A stretch of DNA of 64,000 bases from Devosia nitrariae (lineage in GTDB: Bacteria; Pseudomonadota; Alphaproteobacteria; Rhizobiales; Devosiaceae). The stretch covers positions 496,001 to 560,000 of the forward strand of contig NZ_BSNS01000011.1 in the NCBI RefSeq assembly GCF_030160115.1, given 5' to 3'. Shown one piece after another: positions 16,125 to 24,382 of this stretch. Numbering within the stretch: the first letter of the stretch is position 1; every line of letters starts with the position of its first letter. The translations under genes and the position numbers were made by a program. The notes under the pieces were generated by a model that searched no databases, was not told the DNA's origin, and worked only from the letters and a program-made list of their open reading frames with translations.

Positions 16125-18661
16125 CACCCGATCAGCCGAGGAAAGCCGTGGATCAGCACCAGGCCGAACAGGCCCTGGGCGCTGGTGTAGTAAAAAAAGA
16201 GCGCCGCGTTGTCGAAGGTGACCCGCCGCCGACGGTCGAGCTGCCCCGTCACCTGCCGCGCCACGGCGAAAAGGCAGAGGATGACGGTGGCGAAGGCCGC
16301 CTGTCCGGTGAGGAACGCGGCCATATAGACCATGGCTCCATAGGACGAGGCCTTGGGATCGAGGCCGGTCCCGATATGCCCGAGGACTTCGAGGCCGATC
16401 GCCCCGACGATCAGGATGGCGGCAGCGACCAGGAGGAGGGGTGTTGCCGACCACGAGCGCCCTTCTTCGGGAAGTCGCCTGCCGGCCCAGAGGATGAGCG
16501 CGCTGCCGCCAACGAACATCGCGGCCGAGCCCAGGGGGTAGAGCAGGGAAGGCGGCGCAGGCGAGCCGGCCGGTGCCCAGACCTCCGGCGAGACCGTCCA
16601 CAGATAGAGGTAGGAGAAGAAGTAGGAGACATAGAGCGAGGCGGCGACCAGCATCAGCACCACCATCGCCCACCAGCTGTGCGAGAGGGGGCCGGTCATG
16701 TAGGTCGGCAGTTTGATGCCGCCACCGATATCGACTTCCCCCTGGCTTGGCTTGTCGAGCTGCCAGGTCCAGACGAGGCATGCCGCGATGGCGAGCACGC
16801 CGCAGGTGAGAGCGATGGTCACCTGCTTGATGGTCAGGAGCAGGAAGAAGGCCGCGGTGAAGGCGGCCGCGGCAAGGTGCGTCCAGCTCGGCCCCGGCAT
16901 CTGGATGACGTATTGCGGCTCGGCCTCGACCGCCGAGGTGACGATCGTCTCGCGACCGCCGGTCGGGGCGCCGGGCAGGTAGTGCAGACCCTCCTCGACC
17001 TCGCGCGACAGCGACGGTCGGTCCCAGAGAGGATCGCGGCTGGTGACGCGCGGAATGCTGCGGGTGGAATAGACGTCGTTGGGCAGGAACTCGAGGGTCC
17101 CCGCGTTCCACGGGTTCTCCGGACCGTTGCCGAAACGGAAGTTGCGGAAAAGGTCGATGATGAAGACGAGGACGCCGGCGGCAATCGTGAAGGCGCCGAC
17201 GGTCGAGATCGTGTTGAGCACGTCCCAGCCCATATTGCTGGGATACGTCCAGACCCGCCGCGGCATGCCCGCAAGGCCGGTGATGTGCATGGGAAAGAAG
17301 GCGACGTTGAAGCCGATGAACATCAGCCAGAACGCCCACTTGCCGAGCCGCTCCGAGAGCATCCGGCTGCTGACCAGGGGAGCCCAGTAGTAGAAGGTGG
17401 CAAAGAGCGGGAACACCATGCCGCCGACGAGCACGTAGTGGAAATGCGCAACGACGAAATAGCTGTCGTGCGCCTGGAGATCGAAGGGCACGATGGCCAC
17501 CATCACTCCCGTCAGCCCGCCGAGCGTGAAGATGAAGAGAAAGCCGAGGATGAAGAGCGACGGCACGGTCAGCCGCAGCCGCTCCCGCCCGGCTGCAATG
17601 GTTGCGATCCAGGAGAACACCTGGATGCCCGAGGGGATAGCGACCGCCATGCTCGCCGCCGAGAAGAAGGTAAGGCTCAGCGCCGGGATGCCGGTGGTGA
17701 ACATGTGGTGCACCCAGAGCCCGAAGCTGAAGAAGCCCGTGGCGATGAGGGCAACGACGATCAGCCGATAGCCGACGAGCGGCGTCTGGGCCATGGTCGG
17801 GATCATCATCGAGACGAGCCCGGCCGCCGGCAGGAAGATGATGTAGACCTCGGGGTGCCCGAAGAACCAGAAAAGGTGCTGCCACAGCACCGCATCTCCG
17901 CCGAGCTCTGCGGTAAAGAACGGCCAACCGAAGGCGCGCTCGATCTCGAGAAGCATTGTGGCGAGAATGACCGCGGGGAAGGCGAAGATGATCATGGCGG
18001 CAAAAATCAGCATCGCCCAGGCAAAGATCGGCATCCGCGCCAGGGTCATACCGGGCGGACGCGTGCGCAGCACGCCCACGACGATCTCGATGGCACCAGC
18101 GATGGCCGAGATCTCGATGAAACCTATCCCCAGGAGCCAGAAGTCGGCATTATCGCCCGGCGAGTACTCGGTCAGTGTCAGCGGCGGGTACATGAACCAG
18201 CCGCCCTTGGGCGCGAGGTCATAGAAGATGGTCGAGAAGAACACCAGGCCGCCGATGATGTAGGCCCAGATGGCGAAGGCCGAAAGGCGGGGGAAGGGCA
18301 GGTCGCGCGCCGCCAGCATCTGCGGCAGCAGCATCACACCGAGCGCCTCGACCGCCGGCACGGCAAACAGGAACATCATCGTCGTGCCATGGACGGTGAA
18401 GAGCTGGTTGTAGAGATCCTGGCCGACGAACGCGTTGTCGCCCACGGCGAGCTGCGTGCGCATGACCAGCGCCAGGATGCCCGCGAGCACGAAGAACAGG
18501 AACGCGATCCCGATGTAGAGCGTGCCGACGACCGTGTTGTTGACGGCCGTGACGATACGAAAGCCCTTGGGTGTCGCCCATACGCGCTTCAGATCCTCGA
18601 GCTCGTGCTCGGGTCTCGGGCCTTTGTTGGGCAGGGGCAGGTTGTCCGGTTGCGTGCTCAT
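16124..18661 (-). CDS. cytochrome c oxidase subunit I-III fusion
   Basis: An 845-residue fusion of heme-copper oxidase subunit I (about 30-570) and subunit III (about 590-845). Subunit I ligands are all present: His91 in TVHGTTM for low-spin heme, His269 and Tyr273 in FFGHPEVY with Glu271, His318-His319 in WVHHM for CuB, and His406/His408 in AHFHY. Two proton-path residues differ from the classical A-type enzyme: the K-channel Lys of the TGIKVFSW motif is Gln347 here (SGIQVFSW), and the D-channel Asn seven residues after the entry Asp is Ser127, while the entry Asp120 is kept. It reduces O2 at the cytoplasmic membrane. It sits seven bases after the exchanger gene in the oxidase operon. Confidence 0.93.
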   Translation of the reverse strand: MSTQPDNLPLPNKGPRPEHELEDLKRVWATPKGFRIVTAVNNTVVGTLYIGIAFLFFVLAGILALVMRTQLAVGDNAFVGQDLYNQLFTVHGTTMMFLFAVPAVEALGVMLLPQMLAARDLPFPRLSAFAIWAYIIGGLVFFSTIFYDLAPKGGWFMYPPLTLTEYSPGDNADFWLLGIGFIEISAIAGAIEIVVGVLRTRPPGMTLARMPIFAWAMLIFAAMIIFAFPAVILATMLLEIERAFGWPFFTAELGGDAVLWQHLFWFFGHPEVYIIFLPAAGLVSMMIPTMAQTPLVGYRLIVVALIATGFFSFGLWVHHMFTTGIPALSLTFFSAASMAVAIPSGIQVFSWIATIAAGRERLRLTVPSLFILGFLFIFTLGGLTGVMVAIVPFDLQAHDSYFVVAHFHYVLVGGMVFPLFATFYYWAPLVSSRMLSERLGKWAFWLMFIGFNVAFFPMHITGLAGMPRRVWTYPSNMGWDVLNTISTVGAFTIAAGVLVFIIDLFRNFRFGNGPENPWNAGTLEFLPNDVYSTRSIPRVTSRDPLWDRPSLSREVEEGLHYLPGAPTGGRETIVTSAVEAEPQYVIQMPGPSWTHLAAAAFTAAFFLLLTIKQVTIALTCGVLAIAACLVWTWQLDKPSQGEVDIGGGIKLPTYMTGPLSHSWWAMVVLMLVAASLYVSYFFSYLYLWTVSPEVWAPAGSPAPPSLLYPLGSAAMFVGGSALILWAGRRLPEEGRSWSATPLLLVAAAILIVGAIGLEVLGHIGTGLDPKASSYGAMVYMAAFLTGQAAFATVILCLFAVARQVTGQLDRRRRVTFDNAALFFYYTSAQGLFGLVLIHGFPRLIG

Positions 18662-18668
18662 GCCGGCC

Positions 18669-19733
18669 TCACCGCAGGAAATAGAGAATGACGAGCGATA
18701 CGGCGTAGACGAAAAGCACGGCGAGCGAGTCTATACCCATGCGCGTCACCGTCTTGTCGCGCCGCTCGGCCATGCCGATGATGAAGAGCGCCGTCAGCGC
18801 TATGCCGACCAGGGCGCCGAAGACGGCGAAGGTGTCGACCTGTCCGAGCACCGGGTCGCCGGGCGCAGCCGCATCGACGAGGAAGAGGAGGCCGACATTG
18901 ATGAGGTTGGTGCCCAGGATATCGGAAATGGCGAGGGTATAGAGGCGACTCCTGGCTGCTGCGATCGTGCTGCTCAGTTCCGGCAGTGAAGTGGCGAAGG
19001 CGAGGAGCACGAAGCCGACATAGCTGCCGCCGAGCCCGGTCTGCTGCGCGAGGGCATCGCCGGTGCGTGAGAGCAGATATCCCGCGGCAAGGATCGCGAT
19101 CGCCAGCCCAGCCGTCTTCCAGATCAGTTGGTTGAGGCCCTGGTCCTTGAGTTCCTTGTCCGCCTCCTCCTGAGCTTCGTCCTGCTGCACCTGCACACGG
19201 TCATCGATCTCGCCGTCGCGGGCGGCGAGCCACGCCCCGCGCCCGCGCGACTGCGCGAGGACCCAGACGCACCCCAGATAGCCAAAGAGGCTGAGCCAGG
19301 CCCAGGCGCCGATGCCGATGATGGGAAAATCGCCCACGACCATGCCGGCGGTGGCAATGGTCAGCAGCAGCACGTTGAGCGCCCCTTGCAGGATGACGGT
19401 CGCATCCGGAAGCTCGGACGTCAGTGCCTTGCGTCCGATAAGGAAATCGATGAGTGCCAGGATCGCCACCTGCACGGCGATCGACCCGAAGAGGTTGTTG
19501 ACCGCAAGAGCGGCCGCTCCGCTGGCCGCCGACGTGACGGTAACGCCGATCTCGGGCAGGGAGGTGATTCCGGCCAGAAGGATCATGCCGATGACCGCAT
19601 GTCCGATGCCGGTCTTTGAGCTGATGGCGTTGACATAGGAGGTCACGCGCGTGCCCGCGAGCCAGACGACCACCGCCGCTGCGGCAAAGATCGCGAGGTT
19701 GATGAAGAGATTGAACTCACTGAAGTCGAACAT
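18669..19733 (-). CDS. CaCA-family cation (Na+/Ca2+-type) exchanger
   Basis: A 354-residue membrane protein with about ten hydrophobic segments in two halves. Each half has an alpha-repeat: GHAVIGMILLAGITSLPEIG near 43-62 and SYVGFVLLAFATSLPELSS near 228-246, each with the TSLPE acidic ion-binding residue, followed by NNLFGSI and DILGTNLIN respectively. A charged Gln/Glu/Asp-rich cytoplasmic loop (about 180-205) separates them. Members exchange Ca2+ or other cations for Na+ or H+. The start codon directly abuts the stop of coxB, so it is firmly part of the oxidase operon, which is unusual company for such an exchanger. Confidence 0.88.
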   Translation of the reverse strand: MFDFSEFNLFINLAIFAAAAVVVWLAGTRVTSYVNAISSKTGIGHAVIGMILLAGITSLPEIGVTVTSAASGAAALAVNNLFGSIAVQVAILALIDFLIGRKALTSELPDATVILQGALNVLLLTIATAGMVVGDFPIIGIGAWAWLSLFGYLGCVWVLAQSRGRGAWLAARDGEIDDRVQVQQDEAQEEADKELKDQGLNQLIWKTAGLAIAILAAGYLLSRTGDALAQQTGLGGSYVGFVLLAFATSLPELSSTIAAARSRLYTLAISDILGTNLINVGLLFLVDAAAPGDPVLGQVDTFAVFGALVGIALTALFIIGMAERRDKTVTRMGIDSLAVLFVYAVSLVILYFLR

Positions 19734-20729
19734 CTATTTCAGGCTCTCCAGATAGTTCGAGAGATCCTCGAGCTCGGCTTCGTCGAATATGGTGTAGGGC
19801 GGCATCTGGTTTTCAGGCTTGATGTGCTGGTTGTCGGTGATCCAGCGCGCGAACGCCTCTGCATCGTTGGGGAGCGTCGCGGCGGCAAGCGAGCGGCGGC
19901 TGCCGACATGCGTCAGGTCCGGGCCGATCCGGCCGTTGGCCCCGGCGCCGCGCACCGTGTGGCAGGCGCCGCACCCGGCTTGCCGGAATAGCTCGGCCCC
20001 GCGCGCTTCGCTCTCTCCTTGCGGCGCCGGCGCATCGGCGGCCTCATTGGCCATCCAGTCCGCAAAGTCCTCCGGCGGCTGCGCGACCACTTGGAACGAC
20101 ATGAAGGCATGGGCGCCGCCGCAGTACTCGGCGCACTGGCCGCGGCTGACGCCCGGTTCGGTTGCCGTCAGCGTCAGCCGGTTGATGCGGCCGGGGATCA
20201 TGTCGAGCTTGCCGGCGAGCTGCGGTGCCCAGAAGCTGTGGATGACGTCGGCAGTCGTCAGCTCCAGCGTCACCGGTTCGCCAACGGGCAGATGAAGCTC
20301 GTTGGCGCTCTCGATCTGCGTCCCATCTTCACCGAGATAGGTCACGCGCCACCACCAGCGCTCGCCGCTGACCGCGATCCGCAGGCCGCCTTCCGCGTCC
20401 TCGCCGGCGGCGCCCGCGCGCATGACCAGAAAGCCGGCAACGAGCAAAATGCTCAGCGCTGCGACGGGGAAGGCGATACCGGCGCCGGCGATGAACCGCT
20501 CACCCGCCAGCACCCGCCGCACCCTCTGCCCGCCGAGCATGGCAACGCCAGTCGCAACGACGACGCCAATGAAGATCACGCTTCCAGCGATGGTCATGAC
20601 CCAGAAGAGGGTCTCGATGCGCTCGGCCTCCGCGCCCCGCGGAAAGAAGGCTGACTGCTCTCCCGCGCAGCCGGCAAGCGCGAGCAGGCAAAGCGTGCCG
20701 GCCAATGAACGCAGGACTGGCGCGGTCAC
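19734..20729 (-). CDS. cytochrome c oxidase subunit II with fused cytochrome c domain
   Basis: About 331 residues from a GTG at 20729 that overlaps the upstream cytochrome gene's stop (GTGA), with GGAGG seven bases before it. A lipoprotein signal with LALAGC (Cys21) leads, then two membrane helices (near 40-65 and 80-105), the cupredoxin domain with the CuA centre (HSFWAPQ His, CAEYCGGAHAFM), and a C-terminal cytochrome c domain with CGACH near residue 250 and a Met in NQMPPY. It accepts electrons from cytochrome c through its own heme, as in caa3-type oxidases. The longer open frame to 20960 overlaps the upstream gene and is not used. Confidence 0.92.
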   Translation of the reverse strand: MTAPVLRSLAGTLCLLALAGCAGEQSAFFPRGAEAERIETLFWVMTIAGSVIFIGVVVATGVAMLGGQRVRRVLAGERFIAGAGIAFPVAALSILLVAGFLVMRAGAAGEDAEGGLRIAVSGERWWWRVTYLGEDGTQIESANELHLPVGEPVTLELTTADVIHSFWAPQLAGKLDMIPGRINRLTLTATEPGVSRGQCAEYCGGAHAFMSFQVVAQPPEDFADWMANEAADAPAPQGESEARGAELFRQAGCGACHTVRGAGANGRIGPDLTHVGSRRSLAAATLPNDAEAFARWITDNQHIKPENQMPPYTIFDEAELEDLSNYLESLK

Positions 20730-21850
20730 GGCTCGTCCTCCGCCACCGGCTGCGGCGCGGGGAGCGAAGCGAGATAGGTGCTGACCGCCTCGATCTGCTG
20801 CGGCGTCAGACGCCGGGCGATCGCCGCCATGATCGCCCCATAGCCAGTATCGTCGCGCAGCCCGTGCCGCCAGACCTGCAACTGGCCCATGAGATAGGCC
20901 GCCGACTGCCCCTCGAGACGAGGGAACTGGGCGTTGGCGCCCAGGTGGCAGGTGACGCAAGCCGGCACGTCCGCTTCCGGTATGCCGTGCAGCACTATGT
21001 TCTGACCCTCTTCGAACTCCTCGCCGCCGTCCGGCTCTGCAGTCTCGGGCGAACCGAGCGCGGCGTAATAGGTGGCAAGATCCTCGATTTCCGCGTCGCT
21101 CATCCCGTGGGCGATCGGGGCCATGAACCCACTCGCACGCGTCTCAGCCCGGTATTCCTCGAGCGCGCGTTTGAGATAATCGTGTGATTGTCCGCTGAGC
21201 CTGGGCACGAGTTCGTCGATCGGGCCGGACTGATCGTCGCCATGGCAGCGCGTGCAGGTTTCGATTCCGTCGGGCATCGTGCCCGGCTTGCTCAACGCCG
21301 GGCGGGAAAGGCCGGCGAGCATGTCGGTGTAGAACTCCGGGCCCTGCGCATTCAGCGCCTCAATGAATGCGATCAGCGCCCATACCTCGTCGCTGCGCTC
21401 TGGCGCCGGCCATGCCGGCATGCCGGAATATTTGAGGCCGTTGTGGACGATGGTGTAGAGCTCGGAGGCAGGATAGTTGCGGGCTGCGTCGGTGAGGTCC
21501 GGCGGCCGCGGCAGCATGCTCGTAAAGACCGGGTTGTTGGGTTCGCCCGGCGTGCCGTGGCAATCGGCGCAGCCGGTGAGGTAATGCTGCGCGCCGAGAG
21601 CCACGAGCCCGGCGTCGGAAAGGTCCGGCACATCGACGTCCTGCGCCGCGCCGGTGATCGACTGATCGCGCAGGATCGTGATGAGCCAGGTGGTGATCGT
21701 CAAATGATCGCGGTTGGCCGCGATGTTGTAGATCCCCGACCAGATGAAGATGGCCCCGCCGATGAGGAACGCTGCCAGCACCAGCAGCACCGCCAGGCCC
21801 AGCCGTTGCAGACGGGTGAGCGGGTGCACCTTGACGACTTTGTCATCCAT
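20726..21850 (-). CDS. membrane-anchored triheme cytochrome c
   Basis: About 374 residues from an ATG at 21850 overlapping the ctaG stop by eight bases. One N-terminal membrane helix (about 17-40) anchors a periplasmic part with three heme-binding motifs: CADCH at 94-98, CTRCH at 199-203 and CVTCH at 298-302. The last two lie in a tandem c4-like pair, the first in a separate c domain. It probably carries electrons to the subunit II cytochrome domain, replacing a soluble cytochrome c. Operon position between ctaG and the subunit II gene supports this. Confidence 0.88.
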   Translation of the reverse strand: MDDKVVKVHPLTRLQRLGLAVLLVLAAFLIGGAIFIWSGIYNIAANRDHLTITTWLITILRDQSITGAAQDVDVPDLSDAGLVALGAQHYLTGCADCHGTPGEPNNPVFTSMLPRPPDLTDAARNYPASELYTIVHNGLKYSGMPAWPAPERSDEVWALIAFIEALNAQGPEFYTDMLAGLSRPALSKPGTMPDGIETCTRCHGDDQSGPIDELVPRLSGQSHDYLKRALEEYRAETRASGFMAPIAHGMSDAEIEDLATYYAALGSPETAEPDGGEEFEEGQNIVLHGIPEADVPACVTCHLGANAQFPRLEGQSAAYLMGQLQVWRHGLRDDTGYGAIMAAIARRLTPQQIEAVSTYLASLPAPQPVAEDEP

Positions 21851-22424
21851 CGGCAGCCGCCTCGCGCTCGAGCGAGAGGAACCAGCGCGCGGAAATGACG
21901 ATGCCGGCCAGCACATAGGTCAACGGGCAGGCGGTCAGCATGATGAGGCCGGCAAGCTGCTGGTCGCCGAGCATGGTGGTCGCCGGACCGGCATGTCCCG
22001 TGTGTGCCGCTGCCATCGATGGAAAGAGATGCCGTGGGGCGAAGACGAGCAGTGCTCCGAGGAGGCAGAAGAGTTTCCCGGTGACGAGCAGGGCAAAGAT
22101 CGCACGCCAGCGGCCGGAGGCAGGCGTCGATGCGATCGCCGCCCAGAACCACAACGCTGCCAGGGCCAGGCTGATATGCATGGCGGCCATTGCCGCCGGG
22201 TTCGACATGGCGAGCGCAAGGGCCGGCGGGCTGTGCCAGCCCCACAGGAGGCAGAGCTGGCAGAGCGTGGCGAGCGGCCAGCTCCTCCACAGGTGCACCG
22301 GCCCACGTAATGACAGGCCGAAGACGAGGAGCGGCACGGCAACGTTCATCACCGCCACATGCTGGAGCATGTGCGCGCTCAACGGGCCGATATCGGTATC
22401 CAGCCCCAAGCCCCCAAGCATCAT
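21843..22424 (-). CDS. CtaG-like (caa3 type) oxidase assembly protein, short
   Basis: A 193-residue membrane protein with about five hydrophobic segments. The SAHMLQHVAVMNVAVPLLVF stretch near the start and the LGDQQLAGLIMLT segment near 155 are marks of the caa3_CtaG family, which helps build the CuB or CuA site of terminal oxidases. Family proteins usually have one or more membrane helices before the SAHMLQH motif; here that motif begins at residue 16 and an in-frame stop sits 11 codons upstream (22455-22457), so the N-terminus appears short. No good ribosome binding site is seen. It is the first gene of the oxidase operon. Confidence 0.75.
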   Translation of the reverse strand: MMLGGLGLDTDIGPLSAHMLQHVAVMNVAVPLLVFGLSLRGPVHLWRSWPLATLCQLCLLWGWHSPPALALAMSNPAAMAAMHISLALAALWFWAAIASTPASGRWRAIFALLVTGKLFCLLGALLVFAPRHLFPSMAAAHTGHAGPATTMLGDQQLAGLIMLTACPLTYVLAGIVISARWFLSLEREAAADG

Positions 22425-22740
22425 CTGCCAGCTTCGGTTCGTCGCGCCATGGTGTTAGACGCGGAGAAGGGCGGGGAGGTTCCTTTTCGGCTCCGGTCTC
22501 CCGAGCGTCCGGTTCCTGCACCGCCACCTCAACAAACTCGGTGTCACCTCGACGCAGCTGCGTCGGGGCCCATCTTGAGATGCTGCCGCAGCCGCAAGGT
22601 GTATGAACGGGGTCCGGAAGAGCGCAGCCAACCGAGCTTTCCGTGCGTGTTGATGTGTTCGGGGCTGGGCCCCGACCTGCGTCGGGGTGTCACCCGGTGG
22701 GTGGGAGAAATGGTGGCCGGAGACCGGCATCACCTGAAGA
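22425..22740. other. gene-free gap with repeat-like sequence
   Basis: This 316-base gap between ctaG and the topoisomerase gene holds no supportable gene. It contains a 14-base perfect palindrome, GACGCAGCTGCGTC, at 22551-22564 and a copy of a dispersed repeat at 22636-22706. A promoter for the oxidase operon would be expected here but I cannot point to one. Confidence 0.6.
22636..22706 (+). repeat. dispersed intergenic repeat, copy A
   Basis: About 70 bases matching, in the other orientation, the copy at 29813-29883. Shared blocks are CTTTCCGTG, GATGTGTTC, GGGCTGGG, and CACCCGGTGGGTGGGA, with an internal palindrome (CCCGAC and GTCGGG) in this copy. Confidence 0.7.
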
Positions 22741-23829
22741 TCAATGCACCGCCTCGTGCAGCGCCAGCCACGCCCGGGCATGCGCTTCGCTGGCATCGAG
22801 CTCGCGCCTTCCGCCGCGCGGCTTTGTCTCCGCCAACTCCTGCGCCAGCGTGCCGCCCGACCAGGAGAGCATCACCTGCGGGTGGATATAGCACCGGCGG
22901 CAGACCGCGCGGGTGTTGCCGAGGCGGCTGGCGATTTCGTCGATGACGGCGTTTGCGGTGCGTGCCTGCGCAGTCTTGCTCTCGGGCAGCTCGGTTCTCG
23001 AGAAGAGCTCCAATGCCCGCACTGTTCCCGCCCAGGTGCGGAAGTCCTTGGAGCTGAAATTGTCTCCGGCAGCTTCCTGGATGTAGCCGTTGACCTCCTG
23101 CGAGGTGAGCGGGCGGCGTGACCCGTCTTCATCGAGATATTGGAAGAGGTGCTGGCCCGGCAGGTCCTGGACGCTGCGCACGATGCGCGCGATCCGCCGG
23201 TCGGTGAGGGCGAGGCGCCAGTGCTTGCCCGACTTACCGCGAAAATCGAACCGCAGCCTTGCCCCTTCGACCTCGACATGCCGGTCCCTGAGAGTGGTGA
23301 GGCCGAAGCTTCTGTTCTCGCGCGCATAGGCGCTGTTGCCCACCCGGATCAGCGTATTGTCGAGCAGCCACACGACCGACGCACAGACCTTGGGAAGCTC
23401 GAGGCCGCGCCGGCCAAGATCGGCCTCGACCGTGCGCCGCAGCTTCGGCAAGGTGCCGGCGAACGGCAGCATGTTGCCGTATTTGACCTCGTCGCGACAT
23501 GTCGTCCACAGCGAATGGTAACGGTATTGCTTGCGCCCCTTCTGGTCGCGTCCGGTCGCCTGGATATGCCCATTCGCCTCGGGCGAGATCCACACATCCG
23601 TCCACGCCGGCGGGATGGCGAGCCCGCGGATGCGTGCCAGCACCGCCTCATCGCCCAGCCGTTCGCCGTCGGGCCCGACATAGGTGAACGCTCTGCCTCT
23701 CCGCTGGCGCCTTATGCCGGGCTCCTGGTCGGAAACGTGCACGAGCTGGGTGATTACCGTGCCGAGTTCATCCGACCGGCTGCGGTCGCGCAGCAATTCT
23801 TGCAGGGATCCGAAACGCGGCATGGCCAT
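22741..23829 (-). CDS. type IB DNA topoisomerase
   Basis: A 362-residue poxvirus-like bacterial topoisomerase IB. The N-terminal domain includes PPAWTDVWISPEANGHIQAT (typical IPPAW..VWI block). Catalytic residues are visible: Arg in ENRSFGLTTL near 180, Lys in FRGKSGK near 205, the SSKDFRTWAGT block near 267-277 with Arg, and the active Tyr in CRRCYIHPQ near 322. It relaxes supercoils by a 3'-phosphotyrosyl nick. A minority of bacteria carry it, and in Rhizobiales it is often found among stress genes; a near-consensus EcfG promoter lies upstream. Confidence 0.92.
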   Translation of the reverse strand: MAMPRFGSLQELLRDRSRSDELGTVITQLVHVSDQEPGIRRQRRGRAFTYVGPDGERLGDEAVLARIRGLAIPPAWTDVWISPEANGHIQATGRDQKGRKQYRYHSLWTTCRDEVKYGNMLPFAGTLPKLRRTVEADLGRRGLELPKVCASVVWLLDNTLIRVGNSAYARENRSFGLTTLRDRHVEVEGARLRFDFRGKSGKHWRLALTDRRIARIVRSVQDLPGQHLFQYLDEDGSRRPLTSQEVNGYIQEAAGDNFSSKDFRTWAGTVRALELFSRTELPESKTAQARTANAVIDEIASRLGNTRAVCRRCYIHPQVMLSWSGGTLAQELAETKPRGGRRELDASEAHARAWLALHEAVH

Positions 23830-23847
23830 TCCTTGTCAGCACTGAGA

Positions 23848-23873
23848 AATGTGGTCGCACGCGTTGCGGTTCC
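23848..23873 (-). promoter_or_regulatory. candidate EcfG-type promoter of the topoisomerase IB gene
   Basis: On the minus strand: GGAAC (23873-23869), 17 bases, CATT (23851-23848). One mismatch in the -10 box; about 18 bases before the ATG. Confidence 0.4.
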
Positions 23874-23944
23874 TTTGTCCTGCCGTTTGCTCTCCGCAAC
23901 TCAAACGCCGCGGCCGCATTGATCGATGGAGACGGAGGACTTTC

Positions 23945-24301
23945 ATGCAGGATATGGCTGCACTTTCCTGGACGTGGATCGTGGTCGCGGGGACAGTGGT
24001 GCTTGGCGCGGTGCTCGCCTGGGCCATGTATCGCAATTCCAAGGTCACTCCCCGGCAGGACGCCGAGGCCGAGGCCGGCGCGCGGCGCATCTACAAGAGC
24101 GGCCGTGAGTACGGCCCAGGCCGGCACGTGCTGACGACGCCGGTCGGCATCGCCCTCGTGCTTGTCGTCCTGGTCGGGATCGGCGCGCTGATCCTCAGCC
24201 TCTGGGAAGCGGGGCCGGCCGAAGTGGAGGAGGGCACGCCCTCGACCGAAACGCCTGCAGTCGAATCTCCGGGGGCGATCGAAGCTCCGGGCGGCGGCTA
24301 A
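23945..24301 (+). CDS. small membrane protein, unknown function
   Basis: About 118 residues from an ATG at 23945 with GGAGG upstream. Two hydrophobic segments (near 8-28 and 66-88) flank a charged cytoplasmic or periplasmic loop (RQDAEAEAGARRIYKSGREY). The C-terminal tail is Pro/Glu/Thr-rich. No family recognised. It is followed after 81 bases by the SDR gene and may share its transcript. Confidence 0.65.
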   Translation: MQDMAALSWTWIVVAGTVVLGAVLAWAMYRNSKVTPRQDAEAEAGARRIYKSGREYGPGRHVLTTPVGIALVLVVLVGIGALILSLWEAGPAEVEEGTPSTETPAVESPGAIEAPGGG

Positions 24302-24382
24302 CCTTTCTTGCCTTTCGGCTGGCAAGGGAACGCTGCGGCCCGGCCGCGATTGTCTTGCTGGATCGATAGTGGAGATGAGACG

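Noticed and set aside
15732..17927. A minus-strand 731-codon frame overlapping the oxidase and the small membrane protein
   Set aside because: Only its last 130 codons are real (the small membrane protein). The rest is an out-of-frame reading of the oxidase, with Arg- and His-rich sequence.
16148..18691. A plus-strand frame of 847 codons opposite the cytochrome oxidase gene
   Set aside because: It is rich in Arg, Glu, Asp and Gly without any domain, and lies fully antisense to a gene with all heme-copper ligands. High GC leaves such frames open by chance.
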